This document shows, one piece after another, positions 25,534-37,669 of a stretch of 64,000 nt of DNA. The DNA is from JBGPEQ01 sp050180895 (lineage in GTDB: Bacteria; Pseudomonadota; Alphaproteobacteria; Dongiales; Dongiaceae). Position 1 is the stretch's first letter. Each line of letters opens with the position of its first letter. The notes below the pieces were generated by a model. The model had not been told where the DNA came from. It ran no database searches and worked only from the letters and a program-made list of their open reading frames with translations. The translations under genes were made by a program, and so were the position numbers. The stretch lies in NCBI GenBank assembly GCA_050180895.1, contig JBFXDS010000014.1:1-64000 (forward strand), written 5' to 3'.

Positions 25534-27024
25534 ATGGCTGACCGGCTCGACGCGGCCCTTCTCACCGTCGCCGAGATGGGTCGGGCCGATGCGCTGGCCA
25601 TCGCCGGCGGCACGCCGGGCCTGACCTTGATGGAAGCGGCCGGCGCGGCGGTCGCCGCGGAGGTGCGTCGGCGCTGGCCGCGCGGTCCGGTCGCCGTCCT
25701 CTGCGGTCCGGGCAACAATGGCGGCGACGGCGCGGTCGCGGCGCGCCATCTGCAGGCCGCTGGCTGGCCGGTGCGGCTGGCGCTGCTCGGCGAGCGCGCG
25801 GCCTTGCAGGGCGATGCTGCCGCCGCCTTTGCCCGCTGGACCGACGACGTCGCGCCGCTGACCCCGGCGGTGCTCGACGGCGCCGCGCTCGTCGTCGATG
25901 CCCTGTTCGGTGCCGGGCTGACGCGACCGCTCGGCGGGGCCGCCCGCGCCGTTGTCGAGGCGTTGAATGCGCGCCGGCTGCCCTGCCTCGCCATCGACCT
26001 GCCGAGCGGCGTCCACGGCGATACCGGCCAGGTTCTCGGCGCCGCGCCGCAGGCGACGGCGACCGTCACCTTCTTCCGCCGCAAGCCGGGACACGTGCTG
26101 CTGCCCGGGCGCGCGCTTGCCGGCGAGATAGTGACCGCCGACATCGGCATCCCCGCGGCGGTGCTGGGCGGGATCGGGCCAACCCTGTTCGACAACACGC
26201 CGGCGTTGTGGCTCGATCGCTTCCCCTGGCCGCGCCTCGACGACCACAAATACCGCCGCGGCCATCTGCTGATCGCCGGCGGCGCGGTAATGACCGGCGC
26301 TGCCCGTCTGGCGGCACGGGCGGCGCGGCGCATCGGCGCCGGGCTCGTCTCCATCGTCTGCACCCAGGCGAGCCACGCCATCTATGCCGCCGACATGCCC
26401 GGCACCATCACCGCCATCGCCGACGACGACGCAGCCTTCGCGGCGCTGCTGAGCGACGAGCGGCGGAACGCGCTGCTGATCGGCCCCGGCCACGGCGTCG
26501 GGCCGTCGACGCGGGCCCGCACCGTCGCGGGGCTGGCCGCCGGCAAGGCCTGTGTCATCGACGCCGACGCCATCACCGTCTTCGCCGACCGCCCCGAGGA
26601 TCTGTTCGATGCGATTCGCGCTCCTTGTCTGTTGACGCCGCACGACGGCGAGTTCGCCCGGCTGTTCCCCGATCTCCGAGACGTGCCAGGCAAGGTTGAG
26701 CGGGCGCGGCAAGCCGCGGCGCGGTCGCGGGCGACGGTCCTGCTCAAGGGCGCCGATACGGTCATCGCGGCGCCCGACGGCCATGCCGCGATCAACGCCA
26801 ACGCGCCGCCGACATTGGCCACGGGCGGCACCGGCGATGTCCTCGCCGGCCTGGCGGCCGGTCTGCTGGCTCAGGGCATGCCGCCGTTCGACGCGGCGGC
26901 GGCGGCGGCCTGGCTGCACGGCGACGCCGCGGCCAGCGTCGGCTATGGCCTGATCGCCGAGGACCTGCCGGACCAGCTGCCGGGCGCGTTGCGCCGCCTG
27001 TCCGCGGATCGCCATCTCGGTTAA
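25534..27024 (+). CDS. nnr: Bifunctional NAD(P)H-hydrate repair enzyme (epimerase/dehydratase)
   Basis: A 496-aa fusion that repairs damaged NAD(P)H. The N-terminal YjeF_N epimerase domain (about 1-210) contains LMEAAGAAVA and CGPGNNGGDGAVAARHL, and interconverts R- and S-NAD(P)HX. The C-terminal ADP-dependent dehydratase domain (about 215-490) contains HKYRRGHLLIAGG, NAPPTLATGGTGDVLAG and the ribokinase-like fold, and restores NAD(P)H. It starts 3 bp after the SPOR-protein stop codon and is probably cotranscribed with it. Confidence 0.93.
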   Translation: MADRLDAALLTVAEMGRADALAIAGGTPGLTLMEAAGAAVAAEVRRRWPRGPVAVLCGPGNNGGDGAVAARHLQAAGWPVRLALLGERAALQGDAAAAFARWTDDVAPLTPAVLDGAALVVDALFGAGLTRPLGGAARAVVEALNARRLPCLAIDLPSGVHGDTGQVLGAAPQATATVTFFRRKPGHVLLPGRALAGEIVTADIGIPAAVLGGIGPTLFDNTPALWLDRFPWPRLDDHKYRRGHLLIAGGAVMTGAARLAARAARRIGAGLVSIVCTQASHAIYAADMPGTITAIADDDAAFAALLSDERRNALLIGPGHGVGPSTRARTVAGLAAGKACVIDADAITVFADRPEDLFDAIRAPCLLTPHDGEFARLFPDLRDVPGKVERARQAAARSRATVLLKGADTVIAAPDGHAAINANAPPTLATGGTGDVLAGLAAGLLAQGMPPFDAAAAAAWLHGDAAASVGYGLIAEDLPDQLPGALRRLSADRHLG

Positions 27025-27200
27025 CCCGCGGGAAAACGGGGGTGTTTTTCAGGGCCTTGAGATGCGGCGCTCAGGGCGATTCGAACGTGGGCGGCGGCCG
27101 GCGTCGAGCGCAACCGCTACCTTAGTTAACGATTGTCAGGCTGCTGTTCGCGCGGGATTTTTTGCCCCGAATCCAGGTTTGCTTTAGAAGTTGTTAAGAG

Positions 27201-27524
27201 ATGAGTGTCAAGATCCCGCAGACTTGGAAACCACTGCCGGATCGGCAGTTATGCAGAGCGGGACCGAACATGGGCGGCTGGTTCGTTAAGAAAGAGGGTT
27301 TTGCGCCGGAACTGGAGCCGGGAGCGATGTTTCGAAACGTGCGCTCCGGCAATTTCGTCGAGACCGCCAAGGTACTGGCGGTCACGAAGGACGGTCTGGG
27401 AATTCCGCATGTCAGATTCGACGTGACCGTCGATACGCCGAGCAAGATCAGGCTCGTCGAAGGCCGTCGCATCCTGTCCTTGGCCTCCTTCACGCAGCAG
27501 TTCCCGCAGCGCGTGCCGGCGTAG
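27201..27524 (+). CDS. Hypothetical small protein
   Basis: A 107-aa protein without signal peptide or membrane segment. The C-terminal 70 residues (MFRNVRSGNFVETAKVLAV, then GIPHVRFDVTVDTPS and RRILSLASFTQQF) look like a compact beta-rich domain and seem to be the conserved part. I cannot name a function. The ATG at 27201 is preceded by AAGAG. It stands alone in front of tRNA-Leu; the 176-bp gap before it shows nothing more than a weak GC hairpin near 27025-27045. Confidence 0.6.
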   Translation: MSVKIPQTWKPLPDRQLCRAGPNMGGWFVKKEGFAPELEPGAMFRNVRSGNFVETAKVLAVTKDGLGIPHVRFDVTVDTPSKIRLVEGRRILSLASFTQQFPQRVPA

Positions 27525-27618
27525 TCGGCGCGTCGCCAGACCACGCTCTCGACCGGCGCGGCGGTTCGGCCGCGCCTTCCCTGGGCTTGCAGTCCCGCCG
27601 GCCCGCTTGCGTTTGTCC

Positions 27619-27647
27619 TTGTCCCCCAGATTTCTGTGCGATACACC
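27619..27647 (+). promoter_or_regulatory. Candidate promoter of tRNA-Leu
   Basis: TTGTCC (27619-27624) and TACACC (27642-27647) are 17 bp apart. The -10 box equals that of the tRNA-His and tRNA-Asp promoters. It lies 61 bp before the tRNA, implying a 5' leader. Confidence 0.4.
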
Positions 27648-27708
27648 GCGACTTTGAGCGGGTACAGGCGGTCGTCTGTGCGCGACAAATGGGATGCGCG
27701 TCGGTCAC

Positions 27709-27793
27709 GCGGGCGTGGCGAAACTGGTAGACGCGCCAGATTTAGGTTCTGGTGACGAAAGTCGTGGGGGTTCAAGTCCCTCCGCCCGCACCA
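27709..27793 (+). tRNA. tRNA-Leu(TAG)
   Basis: 85-nt class II tRNA with a long variable arm (TGACGAAAGTCG). The anticodon TAG lies in the loop TTTAGGT between CCAGA and TCTGG, and CCA is encoded. The acceptor stem GCGGGCG pairs with CGCCCGC. Confidence 0.96.
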
Positions 27794-27857
27794 GCCGGAT
27801 GGGCGAGGGCGGAACCGGCGATGCGACCGGTATGGCCCGGCTGCGAGTAGGTCAAGT

Positions 27858-29204
27858 ATGCAGATCATCGAGACCAATGCCGACGGCTTGAAGCGCGAAT
27901 TCAAGGTCGTCGTTCCCGCGAAGGAAGTTCAGGATCGGATCGAGGGTCGCTTGACCGAGCTCGGGCGGCGCATCCGGTTGCCCGGCTTCCGCCCCGGCAA
28001 GGTGCCGCTGCCGCTGCTCAAGCAGCGCTATGGCCAGAGCGTGCGCGGCGAAGTGCTGGAGGAGACGGTCAACGACAGTTCGGCCAAGGTCATCTCAGAT
28101 CGGGGCCTCCGCGCGGCCGGCCAGCCGCGGGTCGAGATCCTGTCGCAGGTCGGCGAGGGCGATCTCGAATACAAGCTGGCGCTCGAGCTCATCCCGGACA
28201 TCAGCCCCGTCGATTTCAAGACGCTGACGTTCGAGCGGCTCGCGGTCGAGGTGCCGGACAAGGAGGTCGCCGATGCCATCGAGCGCGCGGCGAAGCGGTT
28301 CCGCAAGTCCGAGCCCGTGACGAGCCCCCGGCCGGCGCAGGCCGGCGACGTGGTGGTCATCGATTTCGTCGGCCGCACCGACGGCAAGGAGTTCCCGGGC
28401 GGCGCGGCCACCGGGCACTATCTCGAATTGGGCAGCGGCTCGTTCATCCCCGGCTTCGAGGAGCAGCTGATCGGCGCCGCAGCCGGCGACCATCGCGACG
28501 TGACCGTGACGTTCCCCGCCGACTATCCGAACGGCGAGCTGGCGGGGAAGGCGGCGGAGTTCGCGGTCGACGTGAAGGAGATTCGCGAGCTGGCGCCGAT
28601 CGAGGTGAACGACGAGCTGGCCAAGGCGCTGGGGGCGACGGACGTGGCCAGCCTCAACGACACCATCCGGCAGCGGATCGCCAACGAGTACGCCGCGGTC
28701 GCGCGCAGCCGGCTGAAGCGCCAGCTGCTCGATGCGCTGGCCGAGCGGCACCAGTTCGAGGTGCCGCCGGGTCTGGTCGAATCGGAGTTTGCGGCCATCT
28801 GGTCGCAGATCGAAGCCGACCGCGCGCGCGGGCGCCTGGATCCCGAGGACGCCGGGAAGAGCGAAGAGCAGCTGAAGCAGGAATATCGCGACATCGCCAT
28901 CCGCCGCGTGAAGCTTGGCTTGTTGCTGTCGGAAGTCGGCCGGCTCAACAACATCCAGGTGTCGGACGACGAGATGAGCCGGGCGATCATCAACGAGGCG
29001 CGGCGCCACCCGGGCTCGGAGCGGCAGGTGATCGAGTACTATCAGAAGACGCCGCAGGCGCTGATCCAGCTGCGGGCGCCGCTCTACGAGGACAAGGTGG
29101 TGGATTTCATCCTCGAGCTGGCGACGCTGACCGAGCGCAAGGTTTCTCCCGAGGAACTGGCCCAGACGATGAACGAAGCGGCGGGGCCGGCGTCGGCGAC
29201 GTGA
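27858..29204 (+). CDS. tig: Trigger factor, ribosome-associated chaperone
   Basis: A 448-aa chaperone that meets nascent chains at the ribosome exit. The N-terminal ribosome-binding domain contains the signature loop GFRPGKVPLPLL (the family's GFRxGKxP), and the central FKBP-type prolyl isomerase domain spans about 160-245 (VVIDFVGRTDGKEF, then SGSFIPGFEEQLIGA). A helical C-terminal chaperone domain follows. It begins 64 bp after tRNA-Leu and opens the protein quality-control cluster tig-clpP-clpX-lon. Confidence 0.96.
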   Translation: MQIIETNADGLKREFKVVVPAKEVQDRIEGRLTELGRRIRLPGFRPGKVPLPLLKQRYGQSVRGEVLEETVNDSSAKVISDRGLRAAGQPRVEILSQVGEGDLEYKLALELIPDISPVDFKTLTFERLAVEVPDKEVADAIERAAKRFRKSEPVTSPRPAQAGDVVVIDFVGRTDGKEFPGGAATGHYLELGSGSFIPGFEEQLIGAAAGDHRDVTVTFPADYPNGELAGKAAEFAVDVKEIRELAPIEVNDELAKALGATDVASLNDTIRQRIANEYAAVARSRLKRQLLDALAERHQFEVPPGLVESEFAAIWSQIEADRARGRLDPEDAGKSEEQLKQEYRDIAIRRVKLGLLLSEVGRLNNIQVSDDEMSRAIINEARRHPGSERQVIEYYQKTPQALIQLRAPLYEDKVVDFILELATLTERKVSPEELAQTMNEAAGPASAT

Positions 29205-29269
29205 GTGCGCCTGCCGGGCGAAAGGGCAGGGGGAATTTACCTGGAAGGGGCATCATCGGAGCCACGGCC

Positions 29270-29298
29270 CTTGTCGGACTCTGCCGCCGGCGCCATTT
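29270..29298 (+). promoter_or_regulatory. Candidate heat-shock (RpoH) promoter of clpP
   Basis: CTTG (29270-29273) is followed after 17 bp by CGCCATTT (29291-29298). This resembles CTTG-N17-18-CCCCATNT, though the -35 lacks the following AA. It lies 25 bp before the clpP start codon. The lon promoter candidate has the same form. Confidence 0.45.
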
Positions 29299-29323
29299 AA
29301 CATTTGGTTAACACGGGCAAGAC

Positions 29324-29959
29324 ATGCGTGATCCAATCGACACCTACATGAACTTCCTCGTTCCCATGGTCGTCGAACAGACGAACCGTGGAGAGCGGGC
29401 CTACGACATCTATTCACGGCTGTTGAAGGAACGCATCATCTTCCTCGTCGGCCCGGTCAACGACGGGGTGGCGAGCCTGATCTCGGCGCAGCTGCTGTTT
29501 CTCGAATCGGAGAATCCGAACAAGGATATCGCCATCTACATCAACTCTCCCGGCGGCCTCGTGACCTCCGGCCTTGCGATCTACGATACCATGCAATACA
29601 TCAGGCCTGACGTCTCCACGGTCTGCATCGGTCTGGCAGCCTCCATGGGGTCCCTGCTGCTGACGGCGGGCGCCAAGGGCAAGCGGTTCGCCACGCCGAA
29701 CGCCAAGATCATGGTGCACCAGCCCTCGGGCGGCTTCCAGGGCCAGGCGACGGACATCGAGATTCACGCCAAGGACATCCTGGCGACGCGCACCCGCCTG
29801 AACGAGATCTATGTTCGGCACACGGGCCAGCCCTTGAAGGAGATCGAGGAGGCCATGGAGCGCGACAAATTCCTGTCGCCCGACGAAGCCCAGACGTTCG
29901 GCCTGATCGACGAGGTGATCGTCAAGCGCCCGCCGCGCGAGGACGCGGCCAAATCGTAA
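29324..29959 (+). CDS. clpP: ATP-dependent Clp protease proteolytic subunit
   Basis: A 211-aa serine protease that assembles as two stacked heptamers and degrades substrates fed by ClpX or ClpA. The catalytic Ser is in IGLAASMGSLLLTAG and the His in KIMVHQPSGGFQGQ; the Asp follows in the C-terminal part. The first residues (MRDPIDTYMNFLVPMVVEQT) include a short propeptide. clpX follows after 197 bp, with a TATAAT at 30007-30012 but a poorly spaced -35, so clpX may have its own start. Confidence 0.97.
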   Translation: MRDPIDTYMNFLVPMVVEQTNRGERAYDIYSRLLKERIIFLVGPVNDGVASLISAQLLFLESENPNKDIAIYINSPGGLVTSGLAIYDTMQYIRPDVSTVCIGLAASMGSLLLTAGAKGKRFATPNAKIMVHQPSGGFQGQATDIEIHAKDILATRTRLNEIYVRHTGQPLKEIEEAMERDKFLSPDEAQTFGLIDEVIVKRPPREDAAKS

Positions 29960-30156
29960 AGCGGGAGTTAACCGTTTGTTGACCATAATCGGCGATAGGT
30001 TTCGTGTATAATGCGCGTCGATGTCCGCTGCGGCCCGGCGGACCCGCCGGCGGGGGATCTCGATGAGCGTCACGGGCGAGTCAATTTGGGTTGTATGATG
30101 GCGGTGCGCGAGAGTAACTTGAATTTTCGGCGATTCGGCCACCTTTGGGTGCGCGC

Positions 30157-31425
<1,269 letters not shown>

Positions 31426-31434
31426 CGCTGGCCT

Positions 31435-31464
31435 CTTGAAAAACCTGTCGCGCGTACCACATTT
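31435..31464 (+). promoter_or_regulatory. Heat-shock (RpoH) promoter candidate of lon
   Basis: CTTGAA (31435-31440) followed after 16 bp by CCACATTT (31457-31464) closely matches the CTTGAA / CCCCATNT heat-shock promoter. It lies in the 119-bp clpX-lon gap, about 80 bp before the lon ATG. Confidence 0.65.
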
Positions 31465-31544
31465 GTTTGCAGAATCACGCCACAGCAGGATCTGTATCGG
31501 TTGCGACGGGGTGCTGTCCGTCGCGCAAGACGTAACGAGGCATC

Positions 31545-33947
<2,403 letters not shown>

Positions 33948-33970
33948 CCGGCGCCGTCCGTTCCCCGCAC

Positions 33971-34003
33971 AAATCGGTGCCGCCCTGCGGCACCGATTTT
34001 TTT
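33971..34003 (+). terminator. Rho-independent terminator of lon
   Basis: Perfect 13-bp stem (33971-33983 and 33987-33999) with a 3-nt loop, followed by a T-tract to 34003. It is 23 bp after the lon stop codon. Confidence 0.93.
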
Positions 34004-34029
34004 ATCATTTGGATACCCCCGCTCGCGCG

Positions 34030-34059
34030 TTGACGTGCGGATTTTCCCCGATCTAGACT
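34030..34059 (+). promoter_or_regulatory. Promoter of the HU gene
   Basis: TTGACG (34030-34035) and TAGACT (34054-34059) are 18 bp apart, just behind the lon terminator and 65 bp before the HU start codon. Confidence 0.55.
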
Positions 34060-34124
34060 TCCCTCCTCAGCGCGCCAGCAGCCATCGGTTCCAGTTCCGT
34101 TGGAACGCAAGGGGGGATAATCAA

Positions 34125-34397
34125 GTGAACAAGAACGATCTCGTTTCGCTGGTCGCGGATCGAACCGGCATGTCGAAGGGCGACGCGGCGAAGGCCGTCG
34201 AAGGCGTGCTCGATGCGATCATGCACGCCCTGCAGAAGGGAGACGACGTGCGCCTGGTCGGGTTCGGCACCTTCAGCGTCGGCAAGCGCAAGGCCTCGCA
34301 GGGCCGCAACCCGCGCACGGGAGAGCCGCTCGACATCGCGGAGTCGAAGCAGCCCAAGTTCCGCGCCGGCAAGGTCCTGAAGGACGCGGTGAACTGA
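34125..34397 (+). CDS. hup: HU-family DNA-binding protein
   Basis: A 90-aa nucleoid protein that bends and compacts DNA. It starts at GTG behind a GGGGGGAT ribosome binding site (MNKNDLVSLVADRTGMSKGD). The signature GFGTFSVGKRKASQGRNPRTGE is visible and includes the DNA-intercalating Pro loop region. The position after lon is the usual one for HU genes in proteobacteria. It is transcribed alone between two terminators. Confidence 0.95.
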   Translation: MNKNDLVSLVADRTGMSKGDAAKAVEGVLDAIMHALQKGDDVRLVGFGTFSVGKRKASQGRNPRTGEPLDIAESKQPKFRAGKVLKDAVN

Positions 34398-34428
34398 AAC
34401 GCCGCGGCGCCGCCAGGAGAGTTTGCGT

Positions 34429-34462
34429 GCCGGCCGCCGTCCTGGCGGCCGGCGCCGTTTTT
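34429..34462 (+). terminator. Rho-independent terminator of the HU gene
   Basis: 10-bp GC-only stem (34429-34438 and 34444-34453) with a 5-nt loop, followed by GCCG and five T at 34458-34462. Confidence 0.85.
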
Positions 34463-34487
34463 GGGTAGTCTGTCGAGCGGTGCCGTC

Positions 34488-34563
34488 GGGCGATTAGCTC
34501 AGTTGGTAGAGCATCTCGTTTACACCGAGAGGGTCGGCGGTTCGAGTCCGTCATCGCCCACCA
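34488..34563 (+). tRNA. tRNA-Val(TAC)
   Basis: 76-nt cloverleaf. The acceptor stem GGGCGAT pairs with ATCGCCC, the anticodon TAC lies in the loop TTTACAC between TCTCG and CGAGA, and CCA is encoded. It sits 25 bp behind the HU terminator with no obvious own promoter. Confidence 0.96.
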
Positions 34564-34582
34564 TCCCTCGGTCCCCCGTTGC

Positions 34583-34612
34583 TTGACTTGGCCGGCGGGC
34601 GTGCAGTACACC
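34583..34612 (+). promoter_or_regulatory. Promoter of tRNA-Asp
   Basis: TTGACT (34583-34588) and TACACC (34607-34612) are 18 bp apart, 26 bp before the tRNA. This is the same layout as at tRNA-His. Confidence 0.55.
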
Positions 34613-34638
34613 TGCGCCTCCCCCGTCAGGGACGGCAT

Positions 34639-34715
<77 letters not shown>

Positions 34716-34803
34716 TTTCGGTGGCCTCCCGATCGCGCGGATTTCTGCGCCGAACGCCTGGAAATTGCGGACTGCAGCGTCGTTTGGACGCTCGATTTAA
34801 CCT

Positions 34804-34831
34804 TTGCCATTCATGGCGTCCGCCCTATATT
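34804..34831 (+). promoter_or_regulatory. Candidate promoter of the nuo operon
   Basis: TTGCCA (34804-34809) and TATATT (34826-34831) are 16 bp apart, 81 bp before the nuoA start codon. No other good sigma-70 pair is seen in the gap after tRNA-Asp. Confidence 0.5.
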
Positions 34832-34912
34832 GCGCTGCGTTCAAATCGGCCCTGCGGGAGCTTTGGGGGCAGCGCAGCGGCGCGGCGTAGGGCGGCGAAC
34901 GGAAAGCTCATC

Positions 34913-35278
34913 ATGCAGACGTTGCTGGCCGAATATCTGCCGATCCTGATCTTCCTCGGCATCGCCGTCGGCCTGACATTGGTCATCGTGGCGGCCTCGC
35001 TGATCGCCGGTCCGCACCGGCCCGACAGCGAGAAGCTGTCGCCCTATGAATGCGGGTTCGAGGCGTTCGACGATGCCCGCCGCCGCTTCGACGTGCGGTT
35101 CTACCTAGTGTCGCTGCTGTTCATCATCTTCGATCTCGAGGTCGCCTTCCTCTTTCCGTGGGCGATATCGCTCGGCGACATCGGCGTCTTCGGCTTCTGG
35201 TCCATGGTGGTGTTCCTGGGCGTGCTGACGATCGGCTTCATCTACGAGTGGAGGAAGGGAGCGCTGGATTGGGAATGA
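34913..35278 (+). CDS. nuoA: NADH-quinone oxidoreductase subunit A
   Basis: A 121-aa membrane subunit of complex I with three transmembrane helices. The conserved matrix-side loop YECGFEAFDDARRRFDVRFY and the following FIIFDLEVAFLFPWA are clear. The ATG at 34913 gives MQTLLAEYLPI, the usual start in this group. It overlaps nuoB by four bases (ATGA). First gene of the 14-gene nuo operon. Confidence 0.97.
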   Translation: MQTLLAEYLPILIFLGIAVGLTLVIVAASLIAGPHRPDSEKLSPYECGFEAFDDARRRFDVRFYLVSLLFIIFDLEVAFLFPWAISLGDIGVFGFWSMVVFLGVLTIGFIYEWRKGALDWE

Positions 35279-35829
35279 ACACCGTCCTCGATCCCAAGAG
35301 CGCGATGCCGGCCGATCACGCCGGAGATCCGGCCTTCGCGGCGCTGACCGAGGAGTTCAACGACCGCGGCTACGTCGTCACCCAGGCCGACAAGCTGCTG
35401 AGCTGGGTGGTGTCGCGCTCGCGTACGGGTTCGTTGTGGCCGATGACGTTCGGCCTCGCCTGCTGCGCGGTCGAGATGATGCACGCCTACATGGCCCGCT
35501 ACGACCTCGACCGGTTCGGGGTCGTGCCGCGCGGCAGCCCGCGGCAATCCGACGTGATGATCGTGGCGGGAACGCTCTGCAACAAGATGGCGCCGGCGCT
35601 GCGCAAGGTCTACGACCAGATGGCGGAGCCGCGCTGGGTCATCTCCATGGGGTCCTGCGCCAACGGCGGCGGCTACTACCATTATTCCTATTCCGTCGTG
35701 CGCGGCTGCGACCGCATCGTGCCGGTCGACATCTATGTCCCCGGTTGTCCGCCCACGGCCGAGGCCCTGGTCTACGGCATCCTCCAGTTGCAAAAGAAGA
35801 TTCATCGCACGACCACCATCCTGCGCTAG
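35275..35829 (+). CDS. nuoB: NADH-quinone oxidoreductase subunit B
   Basis: A 184-aa peripheral subunit that carries the terminal 4Fe-4S cluster N2 next to the quinone site. The cluster Cys are in FGLACCAVEMM, GSCANGGGYYHYSY and YVPGCPPTAEA. It overlaps nuoA by four bases. A 38-bp gap separates it from nuoC. Confidence 0.97.
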   Translation: MNTVLDPKSAMPADHAGDPAFAALTEEFNDRGYVVTQADKLLSWVVSRSRTGSLWPMTFGLACCAVEMMHAYMARYDLDRFGVVPRGSPRQSDVMIVAGTLCNKMAPALRKVYDQMAEPRWVISMGSCANGGGYYHYSYSVVRGCDRIVPVDIYVPGCPPTAEALVYGILQLQKKIHRTTTILR

Positions 35830-35867
35830 GGATCGGTCGGTCGGGTCGGCGAGCGGGCGGAAGAGAC

Positions 35868-36491
35868 ATGGCGAAGCAGGCGGTGCAGGAGCTTGGCGAT
35901 CATCTGGCGGCGTCGCTCGGCGGCGACGTCGAGCGTTTCGAGGTCGCCCGCGGCGAAGCCGTCCTGTGGGTGCCGGCGCCGGCCATCGTCAAGGTGATGA
36001 CGTTCCTGCGCGACGACGAGGGTTGCCTGTTCAAGATGCTGGTCGACGTCTGCGGCGTCGACTACCCGGAGCGCGAGCGGCGCTTCGAGGTCGTCTACAA
36101 TCTGCTCAGCCCGAAGCGCAATCAGCGCCTGCGCGTGAAGGTGGCGGCGGCGGAGGACCAGCCGGTGCCGTCGGTCGCCGGCGTCTACAACGTCGCCGGT
36201 TGGTTCGAGCGCGAGGCGTGGGATCTCTACGGCATCTATTTCTCCGACCATCCGGACCTGCGGCGCATCCTCACCGACTACGGGTTCGAGGGCCATCCGC
36301 TGCGCAAGGACTTCCCGCTCACCGGCTTCGTCGAGGTTCGCTACGACATCGAGCAGAAGCGCGTCGTCTACGAGCCGGTGAAGCTGCGCCAGGAGTTCCG
36401 CACCTTCGATTTCGTCAGCCCGTGGGAGGGCATGGTGCGGCCGCTGCCCGGCGACGAGAAGGCGGAGCCTCCGGCGGAGGGCAAGGCCTGA
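35868..36491 (+). CDS. nuoC: NADH-quinone oxidoreductase subunit C
   Basis: A 207-aa peripheral arm subunit (30-kDa family), not fused to NuoD as it is in enterobacteria. Family signatures are VCGVDYPERERRFEVVYNLL, WFEREAWDLYGIYFSDHPDL and GFEGHPLRKDFPLTGFVEV. The acidic C-terminal tail is short. The stop overlaps the nuoD ATG by one base (TGATG). Confidence 0.96.
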   Translation: MAKQAVQELGDHLAASLGGDVERFEVARGEAVLWVPAPAIVKVMTFLRDDEGCLFKMLVDVCGVDYPERERRFEVVYNLLSPKRNQRLRVKVAAAEDQPVPSVAGVYNVAGWFEREAWDLYGIYFSDHPDLRRILTDYGFEGHPLRKDFPLTGFVEVRYDIEQKRVVYEPVKLRQEFRTFDFVSPWEGMVRPLPGDEKAEPPAEGKA

Positions 36492-37669
36492 TGGCCGAAG
36501 TCCAGATCAAGCCGATGACGATGAATTTCGGGCCGCAGCACCCGGCGGCCCACGGCGTCCTGCGCCTCGTCATGGAGATGGACGGCGAGGTGATCGAGCG
36601 GCTGGACCCGCATATCGGCCTGCTCCACCGCGGCACCGAGAAGCTCATCGAGCACAAGACCTATCTGCAGGCGATCCCCTATTTCGACCGCCTCGACTAC
36701 GTCTCGCCGATGTGCCAGGAGCACGCCTTCGTGCTCGCGGTCGAGAAGCTGCTCGGCCTCGAGGTGCCGTTGCGCGGCCAGTACATCCGCGTGCTGTTCG
36801 ACGAGATCACGCGCATCCTCAATCACCTGCTCAACATCCCCGCCTACGCCATGGACGTCGGCGCGGTGACGCCGTTCCTGTGGTGCTTCGAGCAGCGCGA
36901 GCTGCTGATGGAGTTCTACGAGCGGGTGAGCGGCGCACGTCTGCACGCCGCCTACTACCGGCCCGGCGGCGTGCATCAGGATCTGCCGGCGGGCATCGTC
37001 GAGGACATCGGCGCTTGGGCGGAGAAGTTCCCGAAGGTCGTCGACGATATCGAAGGGCTGCTGACCGAGAACCGCATCTTCAAGCAGCGCCTCGTCGACA
37101 TCGGCAAGGTGTCGGCCGCCGACGCGTTCGACTGGGGCTTCACCGGGCCGATGCTGCGCGCCTCCGGCGTACCGTGGGACCTGCGCAAGGCGCAGCCCTA
37201 TATGGTCTATGACCGCATGACGTTCGAGATCCCCGTCGGCAAGAACGGCGACTGCTACGACCGCTATCTCGTGCGCGTCGAGGAGATGCGGCAGAGCCTG
37301 AAGATCATCAAGCAGTGCCTGGCCGAGATGCCCGGCGGGCCGCACTGCTCGACCGACCGCAAGATTACGCCCCCGCCGCGGGCCGAGATGAAGCGTTCCA
37401 TGGAGGCGCTCATCCATCACTTCAAGCTCTATACCGAGGGCTTCCACGTCCCGCCGGGCGAGACCTACACCGCGGTCGAGGCGCCCAAGGGCGAGTTCGG
37501 CGTCTATCTCGTCGCCGACGGCACCAACACGCCCTATCGCTGCAAGATCCGCGCGCCCGGCTTCGCCCATCTGCAGGCGATGGACTTCATCTGCCGCGGC
37601 CACATGCTGGCCGACTCCGTCGCCATCCTTGGCTCCATGGACATCGTCTTCGGCGAGGTCGACCGATGA
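36491..37669 (+). CDS. nuoD: NADH-quinone oxidoreductase subunit D
   Basis: A 392-aa subunit (49-kDa family) that forms the quinone-binding cavity with NuoB. The N-terminus contains NFGPQHPAAHGVLRLVMEMD with the conserved His-rich loop, then HIGLLHRGTEKLIE and, near the C-terminus, RCKIRAPGFAHLQAMD. It overlaps nuoE by four bases. Confidence 0.97.
   Translation: MAEVQIKPMTMNFGPQHPAAHGVLRLVMEMDGEVIERLDPHIGLLHRGTEKLIEHKTYLQAIPYFDRLDYVSPMCQEHAFVLAVEKLLGLEVPLRGQYIRVLFDEITRILNHLLNIPAYAMDVGAVTPFLWCFEQRELLMEFYERVSGARLHAAYYRPGGVHQDLPAGIVEDIGAWAEKFPKVVDDIEGLLTENRIFKQRLVDIGKVSAADAFDWGFTGPMLRASGVPWDLRKAQPYMVYDRMTFEIPVGKNGDCYDRYLVRVEEMRQSLKIIKQCLAEMPGGPHCSTDRKITPPPRAEMKRSMEALIHHFKLYTEGFHVPPGETYTAVEAPKGEFGVYLVADGTNTPYRCKIRAPGFAHLQAMDFICRGHMLADSVAILGSMDIVFGEVDR

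Noticed and set aside
27025..27060. Weak hairpin plus T-run after the NAD(P)HX repair gene as a terminator
   Set aside because: The stem has only 4-5 pairs and the T-run is offset, so it was not listed.
29960..30156. TTGACC and TATAAT between clpP and clpX as a sigma-70 promoter
   Set aside because: The spacer is 22 bp, too long for a normal promoter; only the -10-like hexamer is convincing.
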